64,000 bases of DNA from Hyparrhenia diplandra (lineage: Eukaryota; Streptophyta; Magnoliopsida; Poales; Poaceae): NCBI GenBank assembly GCA_015847255.1, contig JADLZK010011196.1, positions 1 to 64,000 of the forward strand, in the 5' to 3' direction. Of this stretch, positions 1 to 11,240 are shown in pieces. The translations under genes were made by a program, and so were the position numbers. Every line of letters starts with the position of its first letter. The stretch's first letter is position 1. Below the pieces are notes generated by a model, which did not search any database, was not told the origin of the DNA, and saw only the letters and a program-made list of their open reading frames with translations.

Positions 1-870
1 AAGCTGCTGCAGTCTGCAGGTCAAGTTACGCGCGCTGTAGTACTTTATATTTGTTGCCATTCGTTATTGCTTCTGTGTTCTGTACTCAAAAGATGGCACA
101 TAAACTTAATCCTTTACTTTTCTTGTCAAAAAACTTAATCTTTACTTTAATCGCTTTCCACGGAGTTGATTTCCATAACCCTGCATTTAGTAAATAGTTT
201 ATACTATTTTGTACAAGAATGCCAAGTTAGCCAGCTTTAGTTAAAAATTCTGATGAGCAAATCTCTGATTAGCTAGCTGTGGGGCTCATAATTAACAGCG
301 TCATTTTGTGCCTACGGTCACTGGCTAGTGGCTTACGCAGAGGAATACAGAAATTGTTCTTTTTGCTCTTTTCTAGGTAGGTAAGCAGGCTGAGATCGAA
401 ACTTATGCATCATACTTTCTATAGTGAGTTCAGTGAAATTATTATGGAAGCTGTTCTACAATGCACTAATAGTTAACCATCCTTTCAAATATGCTGCTTT
501 GTGTAAATACCAAAATGTCAACTGGAGGTGTTTCAGAAATATGTGGTTCCATGACTTTGATCTGTTGTTTCAATTATCAGCCATGTGATTCAAAGTACAT
601 GATATAATGGATTTAGATTGGTTTTGGTACCTGTTATATATGTAAGCCCTCAATATATTTTTTTCTAGATCATGTGTGGACTTCGATTGAGTTGGTTTTT
701 CACCACATTCTCTTAAATCATAAATCTACAATAATTAGCTTATGCATGAGAATGAGTTATTCCACTATAATGCAGGATGAAGTCATGATGCACCACCTCA
801 TATAACAACACAGCTAAATATCTCTTACATGTATTGCAGAAATATGTCTAGCGACGTGGCGTTTTTAACC
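1..870. other. AT-rich sequence, no gene seen
   Basis: No reading frame with recognisable protein similarity and no clear splice structure was found here. It could be intergenic DNA or the 3' flank of a gene outside the window. The right end runs into the gag remnant that begins near 875. Confidence 0.5.
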
Positions 871-874
871 AGAC

Positions 875-1505
875 TTTCCCAGAGCTGAAGCTGCATTTAG
901 TTGCCCGAGAAGAGACATATGTCATGGGCCAGAAATGTTGAGAACTATTTGGACCAGAATAATCTCCATTTTGACACACAATTGTCTCAGGCTCCAATTG
1001 CAAAACAGCAGAAGGCACAGGCTCGGTTTTATATCCGCCGTCATCTGAACGAGGATTTCAAAACCAGTACATACTGAACGGGATCCACTTGTTTTATGGC
1101 AATCTTTGAAGGATCACTTTGATGGGATGAAGGCATTAGAGCTACCAAGAGCGAAGTGGGACTGGGACCACCTTCATTTCAGCAATTTTGACTCTGTGAC
1201 TGCATATGACTCGGCTCTGAGACGCATAGTCTCTCAACTGAAGCTCTGTGACAAAGAAATCACAGATGAAGAAATGATAGAGAAGACTCTGTCTACCTTC
1301 CCGCCAAGTCAGCTTATCCGCCACCAGATGCATAGGATGGCAAACTATGGCAAATACTGAGCTGATTTTCGCGTTACTGCAGGAGAGAGACAGTCAGAAG
1401 CTCATGACAAATCAAAATGTCAAACCAGCCCAGAGGGTCTCTTTCAAAGGAAGAGAAGACGAGGTCAGAGTGGGAGCTTCAATTGAGTGGCTTAGCGTCG
1501 CTTAG
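875..1505 (+). mobile_element. Decayed copia-type retrotransposon gag (UBN2-like) fragment
   Basis: Frame segments from about 875 to 1505 together read like the gag polypeptide of plant Ty1/copia elements (UBN2 domain). A segment with WARNVENYLDQ and RFYIRRHLNEDFK at 920-1080 ends in a stop. A second segment in another frame (1093-1360) carries LWQSLKDHFD, VSQLKLC and EEMIEKTLSTFPPS, typical of this gag family. A third segment in yet another frame continues to a stop at 1503-1505. At least two frameshifts separate them, so no functional protein is possible. No pol domain follows. The short segment could also descend from a host gene that captured a gag domain, but the decay argues for a dead element. 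Confidence 0.7.
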
Positions 1506-1573
1506 CCTGGGACCTGTTAAGAATTAGTATATCGTTTATATCGTTTGGTCGTCTGTCCTTGTTAGACCTATAT

Positions 1574-1810
1574 GTATTCTTCAGTCATCGATTTCATGTT
1601 TGCTTGTTGAACCCCATGCATCGAGTGTCTCATTCATGTAAGTAGCCACATTTGGAATGCTCAATTTACAATTGAACAAGTCTCAGTTTTCAATGATTGA
1701 AAGCCAGATCAATGTATGGTACTTCAGTCATCGATTCCATGTTTGCTTGTCAAAACAAAACCCTGTGTCGTTCATGTATTTTCTAAGCCACATTTGGACT
1801 ATTCAGTTAA
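1574..1810. repeat. Diverged direct duplication, two copies about 145 bp apart
   Basis: Two similar blocks start near 1576 and 1720. Both share CTTCAGTCATCGAT, CATGTTTGCTTGT, TTCATGTA and GCCACATTTGGA in the same order, with mismatches and small indels. No coding potential was seen. It may be part of the 3' region of the gag-bearing element upstream or a local tandem duplication. Confidence 0.6.
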
Positions 1811-1929
1811 GAATTCTGAACAAATTCCTGATTCCAACAATGGAATTAGAGTGTTTGGTTAACAGTCCACTATGAAAAATAATGAATCCTATGCACACAT
1901 ATATGTTAGTAACTGTATTCATGTACAAC

Positions 1930-3259
1930 TACCGTCTCGTCAAAGAGTGCTGCACTTGGCCGGAGCAAACGACAGCATCTCGTTCCGACGTCGTAGAGGA
2001 TAATGCAGGATTCTGCTGCTGGTAGTTTCCGAGCGTGCTCATGGCGCCGTCCGTCTGGATTCCGCATGGCCAGGCACCCACACACCTGAGCCCGGATCAT
2101 GTAGCTCTCCCGCGGGGAGCACCATGTCCGCGCCGTCAAAGTGGAGCGTCATGCTTTCAGCATGGCCGGTGGGCTGCACGTCGGGGTCGGCAGCGCGTAG
2201 CAGGTCGGAGTCCCCGTGGAGTCTCGACCCGTCGATGGTGGGCAGCGTCACTGAGGGACTGCACCGCCGCGCGGACCTGCTGGTACGCGGCGTTGACCAG
2301 CAGGTGATGGTCGTGCCAGAGTCGATGATGAGGCCGCCTGTGCCGTCGGCTTTCAGGGAGAAGGCGTTTGAAGAATGGGCAGCGCCGTCGTGCCGAGGGA
2401 TATGCCGGTGAGGTTGAGGCGGCTAGTAGGTGCTCATGGGCGCCTCGGCCGGGCTAGCGACGAACGGCGTGGAGCGGACGCCGGTGCCGTTGAGCACCGC
2501 CGATGAGCCGAAAGGAGGCGATGCTGGTGCTGTTGGTGTCTGGAACGGCGTGAGGCAGTAGGAGAACCTGCGGCGCCGAGCTGCTGAACGAGCGACAAGC
2601 TGCCCCTGCCCAGACCGACGAGCCCGCCGAGCCGTTCCAGTCGCTGCTGCTGGCGTTGCTGCAGCCGAAGGCGATGCAGGGACGCTGGCCTGGTCGGCGG
2701 CCGCCGGCCGGGTGAAGGTCTCGGGCTCTGCGCCCGCCGTCCACCCAGTGCCGTACGTCTGGTTGTACGTATGCAGGCGCACCCGGGCGGCAGCGCCCCT
2801 CCAGCGCCCCCCGCACATGCTCAGGGGCTGTTGCACGGGAGCACACCGAACGTGGTGGAGCTCGCCGGGTTGTACAGCGGCGCCGGTGCTCGAAGCACTG
2901 GTCGCCGCAGGGCGCGCACTGCGTCCAGATGAGGTCGCTCCCCGTGTCGGCGATGGCCGGGTACGACAGCGGCGGCGTGCCGATGGACAGCGTCATCAGG
3001 TACTTCACCGCCGTTAGGCAGGTCTTGCGGGTGCGCGCGGACACCGTGGTGCGCCGCCGTCGGACGTGGAGCTCGCGGCCGCTCAGCCAGGACACTGCCG
3101 GTGCATGTCGCGGCGCAGTGCGTCAGCGCACGAACTCAGGCGCGGCAATGTCGGAGGTCAGATGGATGCGCGTAGGCCCGACCCGGACGCTCAAGCGGCG
3201 CCGGAGGCCCAAACGTCGCGCAGACCGCAGGAAGACAGGCACGACGAGAGCGACGCCAT
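1930..3259 (-). pseudogene. Nepenthesin-like aspartic protease pseudogene 1 (peptidase A1)
   Basis: Minus-strand segments in several frames rebuild most of a plant A1 aspartic protease of the nepenthesin/CND41 type, which would be a secreted or vacuolar endopeptidase. A probable start lies at 3257-3259. A prepro segment is followed by YLMTLSIGTPPLSYPAIADTG, containing the first catalytic motif DTGS (about 2940-2990), then WTQCAPCGDQCF, a nepenthesin-type Cys-rich insert, and the second catalytic motif IIDSGTTIT (about 2310-2345). The C-terminal part includes MTLHFDGADMVLP. There is an in-frame stop in the propeptide region and several frameshifts, including one just after IIDSGTTIT. It is a tandem copy of the pseudogene at 6.1-7.5 kb. 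Both Asp motifs survive as sequence, but no continuous protein can be made. Confidence 0.85.
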
Positions 3260-3760
3260 GTGTAGAAGTCGATGACGACATGGGTAACAAAGCTATGGTG
3301 GCTGGCTGGAAGTCTTATGGAAACAAAAAATCGAATGATATTGCATCGAAATGTGAGCTTCATATAAGGTGATCCATGGATATAGCCTGTGAGGTGAGCT
3401 AGCCTCTATCATCTAGGCTCTAATACCTGGTCAGAGCCGCCATCTTGAGCCGGTCTCAGTTGGGGAGTTGCCGGGAAGAGTTGAAACAGTCTGCAGCGCT
3501 AGGGGTGATGTCATGCTCATGCCAAGAAGGTGTTGCCTGCAGTTTGTATGGGCGCTGAATTTTTAAGGGATTAGGTGACCTATTTTATTTCGGCGTGTGG
3601 GCAATAATTGTCAAACATGCTTCTACTAAATTAGACAGGGACTGTAGTCGTTGGATAATTGTTAGACCTTTTTGAGGAAGCAGCAGCCGTCGTGGTCCAA
3701 AAGCAGGCCAGATGCAGGAAATTGACTGAATCAGGAACAACGTAGGCGAAGAACCGCGTG
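3260..3760. other. Upstream flank of protease pseudogene 1, duplicated near 7.5-7.8 kb
   Basis: No gene is seen. The block near 3546-3580 (GGGCGCTGAATTTTTAAGGG and following) closely resembles 7731-7760 upstream of the second protease pseudogene. This shows that the tandem duplication included several hundred bases of promoter-side sequence. Confidence 0.6.
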
Positions 3761-3796
3761 CAGGTATCGACTGCAAATCAGGTATCGACTGCAAAT
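3761..3796. repeat. Perfect 18-bp tandem duplication
   Basis: The 18-bp unit CAGGTATCGACTGCAAAT occurs twice in immediate succession (3761-3778 and 3779-3796). It lies in non-coding sequence and has no recognised function. Confidence 0.95.
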
Positions 3797-6110
3797 TTTC
3801 CACCTGCTGGTAGGGATTTCATCATCAGCAAACGGAACATATCGAGATGAAAAAAAAAGGGTGCTATGTGTACTAACCTTATCCTTCTCCCAACATTACC
3901 ATTAACCCTAATTTTTCATGTCATGGCGTGTGGCGTGACCACATACACCTAGGCTGTCCGCTGTCATGCTGAGGCCAGGCGTGACAAGGGTAGGCGACAA
4001 ATCGAGTTCTATCTCTGAATTAGTTGATCTAAAAATCTAATGCAACCACACAGTAGTTGTTCTGGTGATCTCTCAACCTAATTTGTTGAGCCAAAAGATA
4101 AAATTATTGGATGTACACATGCAAATGATACATGAGGGTAGAGCGATATAACGGAATGGTGATTGATTGTTTGAGTTAGTTCTTGGCGATATAGAATATG
4201 ACTTTTATGGGGCTTCAGATTAAAACAGCAGATGGAACTAGGACACTACATTAAACAAGATCCCTTTGTTTTGGCATCACTAGAATGGCCGAGAGCGCAC
4301 CAAGATTCAATCATAATATGGAAATGCAAGAGTAGCGCAAACTTCTTCTTTTCAATTATACGACGCGGCAATGGAAAAGGAAAAAAAATTTACTATCTGC
4401 TTTCCAAATTATAAATCGCTCTGAATTTTTTGGTTTTCATTTTTTTTATGTATTTGGAGCATATTATTATATCTAGATCATAGCAAAAATGGATGTATCA
4501 AAAATCAAAGTGACTTATAATTTAAACAGAATGGGATACATAAGAAGATAGTGTGGAGGATTGGGAACCCTAAGCCAGTGTAATTTTCAATGGAAAATTA
4601 GTTTTGATCAATTTTGATGCAATTTGATCCTTGTCAACTATATGGTCCTAGCTATCCTTACCGAAGAGTAAAACCAATGTCATGGAAGGGGAGTGGGGTG
4701 GATCCAACTGATAGGAGGAAAAATTGAAACGGAAAGAATATATATAAGGAACCACTATCTATTGTAACTAACTTGTAAGCATCATTCTAATTGTAACCCT
4801 AACCTCTAACTATATTATCTCTCTAATCTAATGAACATGATTCATTAATTACCCATCTTAGTCGGAGTTTAAAAATATTGATAGTTGGCATACCAGGTAG
4901 GAGGAGAACACCGGGCCTAAATATGTTCAAATAAATTAGATGGGTTTCTTCGACAATGCCATTGGCAACTTACCTCTAGGCAGCACTATCACCTTCAACG
5001 CAGTATGGACTTCACCACTGACTTGATGGGGTGATTTTGCCTTTACTCCCATCGTTGTCTGCAACCAGCCTTTCTAATTTATAAGCCCTAGATATTTCAT
5101 GGTCAATGGTTTTGCTAAACTCACCTTTCTAATCCATATTCGATTTTGTTGGCAACAGATTTGTCACATGCCTTCATGAGTACCCCATCGAACTCGGGAG
5201 CACAGCCCCACACCATCCAAGACGACGGAGCTTCTCCATAAGATGCATCTACGCTTTTGTCCCTAACTTTCGCCACATGTTTTTAGCATTAATAGTCTAA
5301 TGGTGGACGATATCACTGAGTTCAACATCGCTATTCTTACCTACATCGAAATTGTCGTTAGGTTCTTCGGCTACTCCACCTTTAGTTCTTCTGCCTCAAT
5401 GATGAAAGCATGACAACTACCTGCCGTCTCATAGTGCTACATAGTGGACACCCACAACGACTGGGGCCTCAAAGAGTACCACAAGTACCTCCGCGAACAA
5501 GATAAACGCCTCAGGGCTTAACAAGCATAACTCAAAATGGAGAGAGGTGCCAACTTGTTGAGCAACAAGCAAGAATTAGATGATCATAATTTTTCTTAGG
5601 CCGAGGCCATCAAGGTTACTTGACATAGAGAAGGGAATATGATTGAAGGAGCACTACTCAAGATAAGAAGGTGCATCGATGTGGATTTACAATGGTATGA
5701 TGCAAGAGGGTTTTAGAAAAGGTTATGACCAATACATCCAAGGATGGTGGTATGCTGGTTGGGCTCATGTCATCATAAGGCTCAACAGTGTTGGATTTTG
5801 ATTGAATAAATAAGACAGGCTAGTCCATGTAAATAAGCTCTAAACACCCCATAAACAGTACCAACAGTAATGTTTGCTTTGAGCTCTGAACACCCATAAA
5901 CAGTACCAAATTACTGTTCACAACAAAATAGCATCAGTCGGCCAGCCGAACAAACCGACATTCCTTGTGGTAGTCTAGTTAAATTTCAGCATTTGAATTG
6001 GAGTAGATCGTTTCCATAAAAAAATTGAATAGATTTCTCGATGACCCATCATTATACATATAAAAATCATCATGAACATGAAACCTCTAGGCTCTATGCA
6101 CACACAAACG
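3797..6110. other. Gene-free interval, probably old decayed repeats
   Basis: No open frame with recognisable protein similarity. The 4.9-5.8 kb stretch has short open segments broken by many stops and looks like an ancient degraded element, but I could not assign it to a family. Around 5835-5925 a phrase containing CATAAACAGTACCAA is repeated, which suggests a small repeat or MITE remnant. Confidence 0.4.
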
Positions 6111-6114
6111 TATT

Positions 6115-7450
6115 TGCAGTTCTGCCAAAAGCTCTGATCAGAGCATGCTGCACTTGGTGGAGCAAACGACAATGTCTCCTGCCCAACATCGTACAAGATG
6201 TGCATGTCCTGCTGCTGGTAGTTGCCGAGAATGTTCACCCCGCCATCGGTCTGGTTCTGCATTGCCAGGCACCACAAGTTGGAGTCCAACATCATATAGC
6301 TGTCCGCCGGGAGCACCATGTCCGCGCCGTCGAAGTGGAGCGTCATGCTCGGCATGGCCGGTGGCTCCGACGTTGTTGGGACGGCAGCTCGAAGCGCAGG
6401 TCGAGGCCCCGTGGCTGCGGACCCGTCGGTCGTGGGCAGAGTCACCGGGGAGACGACCGCTGCGCGGACCTGCTGGTACGCCGTGTTGCCCAGCAATGTG
6501 ATGGTGGTGCCAGAGTCTATGATGAGCCCGCCAGTGCCGTCTGCCTTGAGCGGGAAGGCGCTGGGCGGGATGGACAAACCGTCGTGCCGAGGGATATGCC
6601 GGTCAGGTTGGGATGTAGTAGTAGGTGCTCATCGGCTCACTGGAAAAGGATTAGCGACGAAGGCGTGGAGCTGACGCCGGTGTCGTTGAGCGACGCCGAC
6701 GGCCCGAGGAGGAGCTTGCTGGTGCTGTTGGTGTCCTGGTACGGCGTGAGGCGGTAGGAGAACTTGGGGACGCCGAGCTGGGAGACGAGCGACAGGCTGC
6801 CCCTGCCCAGCCCGACGAGGCCGGACGCCGACAGCTGCTGGACCGCCGCTCTCGTTGCTGCATCCGAAGGCGATGTCAGGACGCGGGCCTGGTCAGCCGC
6901 CGTGGATCCGAATGAACGTCTCGGACCCTGGTAGAAGTACGTCCACCCGCTGCCGTAGGTCATGTTGTACATGCACGCGCACCCCGGCGGCGGGGTCGCC
7001 CCGGCCAGGGCCGCCCCGCTGGGCTCCAGCGAGCTGTTGCACGGGAGCACGCCGAACGTGGTGGAGCTGGACGGGTTGTACAGCGGCGTGGGCTGCTGGA
7101 AACACTGGGAGCTGCAGGGCGCGCACTCCGTCAGATGAGGTCGCTGCCCGTGTCAGCGATGGCCTGGTACGACATCGGCGGCGTGCCAATGGCCAGCGTC
7201 ATCAGGTACTCCCCCGGCGGTGGGCGCGATCTGGACCGGCGCGGACACCGTGCCGTCGGACGGCAAGGCTAGCTGCCGGGCGTTGTGCCGGTGAATGTCG
7301 CGGCGCAGGGCATCGCGCACGAACTGGGACACGCGGTCACGCTGGGGGTCGGCGTGGATGCGCGTGAGCTCCCACGCGCGGACGCCTGCGGCATCGGAGG
7401 CAAGAGATGCAAGACGGGGAAGAAATGAGAACGGCGAGCGAAAGCCATTT
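6115..7450 (-). pseudogene. Nepenthesin-like aspartic protease pseudogene 2 (peptidase A1)
   Basis: This is a tandem paralogue of the pseudogene at 1.9-3.3 kb. Reading leftward, a likely start near 7448 (MAFARRSHFF...) leads into a propeptide with ELTRIHADPQRDRVSQFVRDA, then YLMTLAIGTPP and AIADTGSDLI with the first catalytic Asp. A one-base loss relative to the expected W-T-E-C turns the next codon into a stop (near 7134). The middle segment (6637-7050) contains ASGLVGLGRGSLSLVSQLG and KLLLGPSASLNDTGVSSTP. The last segment (5975-6577) is a long open frame with the second catalytic motif LIIDSGTTITLL, MTLHFDGADMVLP and GGVNILGNYQQQDMHILYD. At least three frameshifts separate these parts. It is better preserved than copy 1, mainly in the C-terminal half. 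Secretion is inferred only from the family. Confidence 0.88.
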
Positions 7451-9030
7451 GTGTTGTCGATGACATGGAAAGCATCAAGCTGCAGGGTATGTATGTACAA
7501 GAATAATGGTGTTGGAACGTTCGCGTAATCGCGTTTATATAAGCTAGTGAGATCATGCCCTGCGTCGTGGCGGCCCTAGCTCTAACACGGACGGTAATGT
7601 TGACGTGGTCAGGCGACAACTTTGTGCCCGTATTATTTGGTGAATGAATTTTCTAAGAGCCGAAGCAGTTTGGGGACTCGGCATCGTTGTCCTCTCAACA
7701 TCAACACGGTGGCGTACGTCTCTACGGTTTCATGGGCGTTGAATTTCAAAGGATTAGGCGATTATGTATGGTATTTGGTCGCCATTGGAGGCCCAAGAAA
7801 GTCATGCCTGGACAGGTAATCCCAGGTACACAGGTGTAGTGGTGTCCGTGTGTGTCAACAATTCTCAACCGACCCGGCAAGCTAGGACGCTCCTCTGGAA
7901 GAAAGCTCTGCACACCCTGATGCACCTATCAGGGACAACGACGACATCAGGACCCGGTCACAAATTTTCCACATTCCCGAATCTGAACGTACAGTTAGTC
8001 GATTAGGACGTAAGCTGTGACCGCGCCATACCCCCTGACCCCTCTCCCAGTATGGCTGGTGAAGGGCTTGCTTGTTCGCTCACCAACCATCAGGCGCACG
8101 ATGGCGGCAGAGTAAGGAGAAATCAAAGGAAGCTTATGTTTATATATGAAAGGGGAAGTTATTATGTAACTAAGGGGACAAAAGCAGTCAAAAATTAAAA
8201 TCGACAATACTTCATTAGAGTCGTTCCACCTAAACCCTAACTCCTAAAGGTGGGGTCCACGGCCCACAAGCCGCGAGTCTCTATATCTCCCCGATGGTGC
8301 TAATGAGGTGGGCACGTGGTAGTGAACACATGATTGATTATAGCCATTTTGTTTTAGTTTTGTGTTGTCAACTCTCAACATTTTCTTCTATATTTTCTTT
8401 TCTACCTCGGTTGCCTTCACCGGCACCTGGCGGTGTGTTGGAAAGACATTCTCTTGGCTTGTCGTTATGCTGGTGTTGAGCTTCGAGGGGCGGTACTAAC
8501 GGCGAGGTGAAGATCAGGAGGAGGGATGTGTCATGCCGATGGACGAAGCGGTGAAGGGTGGGCGTGAGGCTTGGATTGAGGACGAGGCGGGTGTGACCAT
8601 GATTGGGCGACACTTGGGACATCGACAAGTCGCGAGGGCGGCGTGGGTGATCGTGTCGTCGGGTCAAGGCAGCGAACGTGAAATTCAGTAGGTAGCTCAG
8701 GGAGACTTGGCGGCCGGGCGGGCGGAGCGATGGTGACATGTAACCGAGTGCGGGGCGGGGCGATGCACACTACTACGGCGAGGCCGGTTTGGTGGTTTGG
8801 GCCACAAAACCATGCGGCGATTTTCCGCGGTTTGGGCCTCAAAACCTGCGGAGGTTCCGATGTGAAAAAAGACAGCATGTGGCGGCATCGGGGAGTTCGG
8901 CGTCGAGCGAAGCTACGGTGAAAGAAGCGCGGTGGCGTTGGATCAAAAAATATTCTAGAATTGGGACCAATATGCCCACAGCTGTTCGATATTGGCCCAT
9001 GTATCGATAGAAATAGGATGCCTAAGTCTA
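7451..9030. other. Gene-free interval upstream of the protease pseudogene
   Basis: Contains the duplicated upstream segment near 7731-7760. From 8.5 to 9.0 kb there is GC-richer sequence with a repeated phrase (TTTGGGCC...CAAAACC near 8796-8816 and 8832-8851). Long open frames on the minus strand here (about 8531-9070) are proline- and arginine-rich and resemble no family I know. A transposon end with subterminal repeats is possible but unproven. Confidence 0.4.
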
Positions 9031-10236
9031 GTGTTGGGCCCTCCCTTTTATAGATGAAGTGTAAGGGCAATCAAGCTCTAAGTGGGTTTTGGTGTTGGGG
9101 ACTACCTAATTGGGGAACTAATGATATTTGTTGAGATGACATGTAGGAAATAAAGTGAGATGATGATGCTTATAGGTTCAAGGGTTCCACATTTGCATTT
9201 TGGTGGTGTTTCTAACTCTCTTGGAGGTTTAAATTCATTTCTATTTTGAATCTTGAGTATAGAATTTCATTACTATAAAGAGGATCAAGGACCTCTGGTG
9301 CATGTGAACTCTCAAATCCCAATTCAAACACATCATCACTTCTAGCGAAGCAGGTCATTCAAACATTTATCTTTTTTTGTCCTGGTGGCTATTGCTGCGC
9401 GTGTTAAATCGACACTATAGCGCTGAAGGCGGCCAGATTAGGGGACTATCCGGGTATAAATACCCACTCTACCCTCTACAAGGTCTGCTTCATTTTGTCT
9501 TGATCTAATTTCGGACACTCAAAGATAGATCTCTCTCTCTCTCCTCCATTGTTGCCTTGAGCTCCCAAGCCGATCTCTCATTTTCCACCATCGATTCTTG
9601 AGAGAAAAGTGTGCAAACTTTGATTGGAGAGCTATTCAAAAAAGTATTTGGTTCACATTTTGTTTGGCGATCCTAGGGTTTTTGTTACTCTTGGAAGCAC
9701 TTTAACTTGTGTGGCAGCCTTGGGAGGTTTGTAATCTCACACGAAATCAATATATTACCCACATCTTAAGAGCTAACTCTCTTAACTTGTGACCGAAAAA
9801 AGAGCTAGCCTTTGTGCGTAAGCTACGCCTTTGGTGGCACCTCAACAACATGGAATAACCCATCCTTAGTGGCGGCGATGAATCATGGGATAAATCATTG
9901 TCTCTCGCATGCTATTTACATTCTTGCATATCTTGAGTTTATGCGCTAGGGTTTTAGATCTGATCTACTTTGTTGTTACTTTTTGGGTACTTTTAGTTAG
10001 CTATTTGTGATATACTTGTGTGCAAGAATCTAGGAAATCAACTCGATCTAAGTTTCATTAACTAGATTTCATACTGTTGTCTTTCCATCTCTGTTAGGTG
10101 TGGTAGTGCACTTTTTGAGGTGTAGCGATTACCACGTGTTATATTGGCAACAACTTGAGTTTGATTTTTACAAGTCATTTTATGAGGTACAAGCCTATTC
10201 ACCCCTCTAGGCTTCCATCAAATCCTACATAAAACC
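9030..10236 (+). mobile_element. LTR-like retrotransposon remnant (probable solo LTR or LTR fragment)
   Basis: The segment contains a TATA-like promoter (GGGTATAAATACC near 9453), a CT-rich leader, and near its right end the phrase CCTATTCACCCCTCTAGG (about 10195-10212). That phrase closely matches the CTATTCACCCCCCCTCTAG end of the solo LTR at 47.5 kb. It then ends ATCCTACA at about 10236. No coding region follows. I could not define exact termini or a target duplication, so the boundaries, particularly the left one, are approximate. Confidence 0.5.
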
Positions 10237-11240
10237 AAAGGCTAGCTTCGTGGGTGGCATACAGGGCCAAAGTAGAAGAAAAAAGAGAAAAACAAAATAG
10301 CTAACAAAATTTTGTATGCATTATTGTAGTGCGTGGTATGTACAACGACCCGGGGCATTACTCCCTGCAGGATGGTATTGGTAAAGTAAAACAGGACAGC
10401 GACATGGTCTACCTAAAAACACAACTTTGACCTCTTATTATTATAAAAATATTTATGGAGATCGATATATGTATACTTTTATCAAAGTAATTTTTAAGAC
10501 AAATCTACTCATATAATTTTTACATATATAAACTCAACAACTTAAAAGTTATTGATGATTTATATTCACGATGTTTGGCCCAAACCTTATCCCAAAGCGA
10601 CTTCTAATACCAACCGGACCAAGTACCAAGTAAAAAAAAAAAAAAAAATCTGCGACCCAACACTAACAATTCCGAAGCACAAAAAAAACGTATCGCAAAA
10701 TATTAAAATGAAACATTCTGCAACACTAGCAATTCCGAAGCCCGAAGGCCTTTCAGCCCAGTTAGCCCAGGCTCGATGGCGCGGCCTGCGGCCATGCGAC
10801 ATGAACAAATTCAGCGAGTCGCAGAATGAAAAAAAAAAATACAGTCAAATGGTCATAAACATCCCAATAAGCAGAAGGCTCCCATATTTTAATTTAGCAA
10901 AAAGAGCATTTTACTCACTACTCCAATCAGGCTCTACTCACGCACACTCACTCCTATGAACACACATACGCACGCCAACACACAAGCAATGATCGATGTG
11001 ATTAGATGCAGATTTGGACCAACGCGCTGCCACGGAAACTCGCTCTCGCCGCCGTGATCGACCAGTCTGCATAGGGGTCCAGATGACCAGCCTGCGACTA
11101 AGAGCACGAGAGCAAAGACTCTTCTGCTGCTGCCTCCCAAATGGGTCTCAAGGTGTCAAATCTACTAGCTCTGCACTGTGGTCAACATTTTACTAAAATA
11201 AATTAGTAGAGTTACCAAGAAAAAACAACTAGTACAATCG
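10237..11240. other. Intergenic DNA upstream of CRK-A
   Basis: No coding similarity. A short direct repeat (AACTAACAATTCCGAAGC / ACACTAGCAATTCCGAAGC-like phrases near 10663 and 10723) and long A runs are present. The right part would be the promoter side of CRK-A. No definite promoter element is called. Confidence 0.4.

Noticed and set aside
8531..9070. 179-codon minus-strand open frame rich in Pro, Arg and Ser
   Set aside because: No family resemblance, no convincing leader or splice context, and composition typical of random GC-rich DNA.
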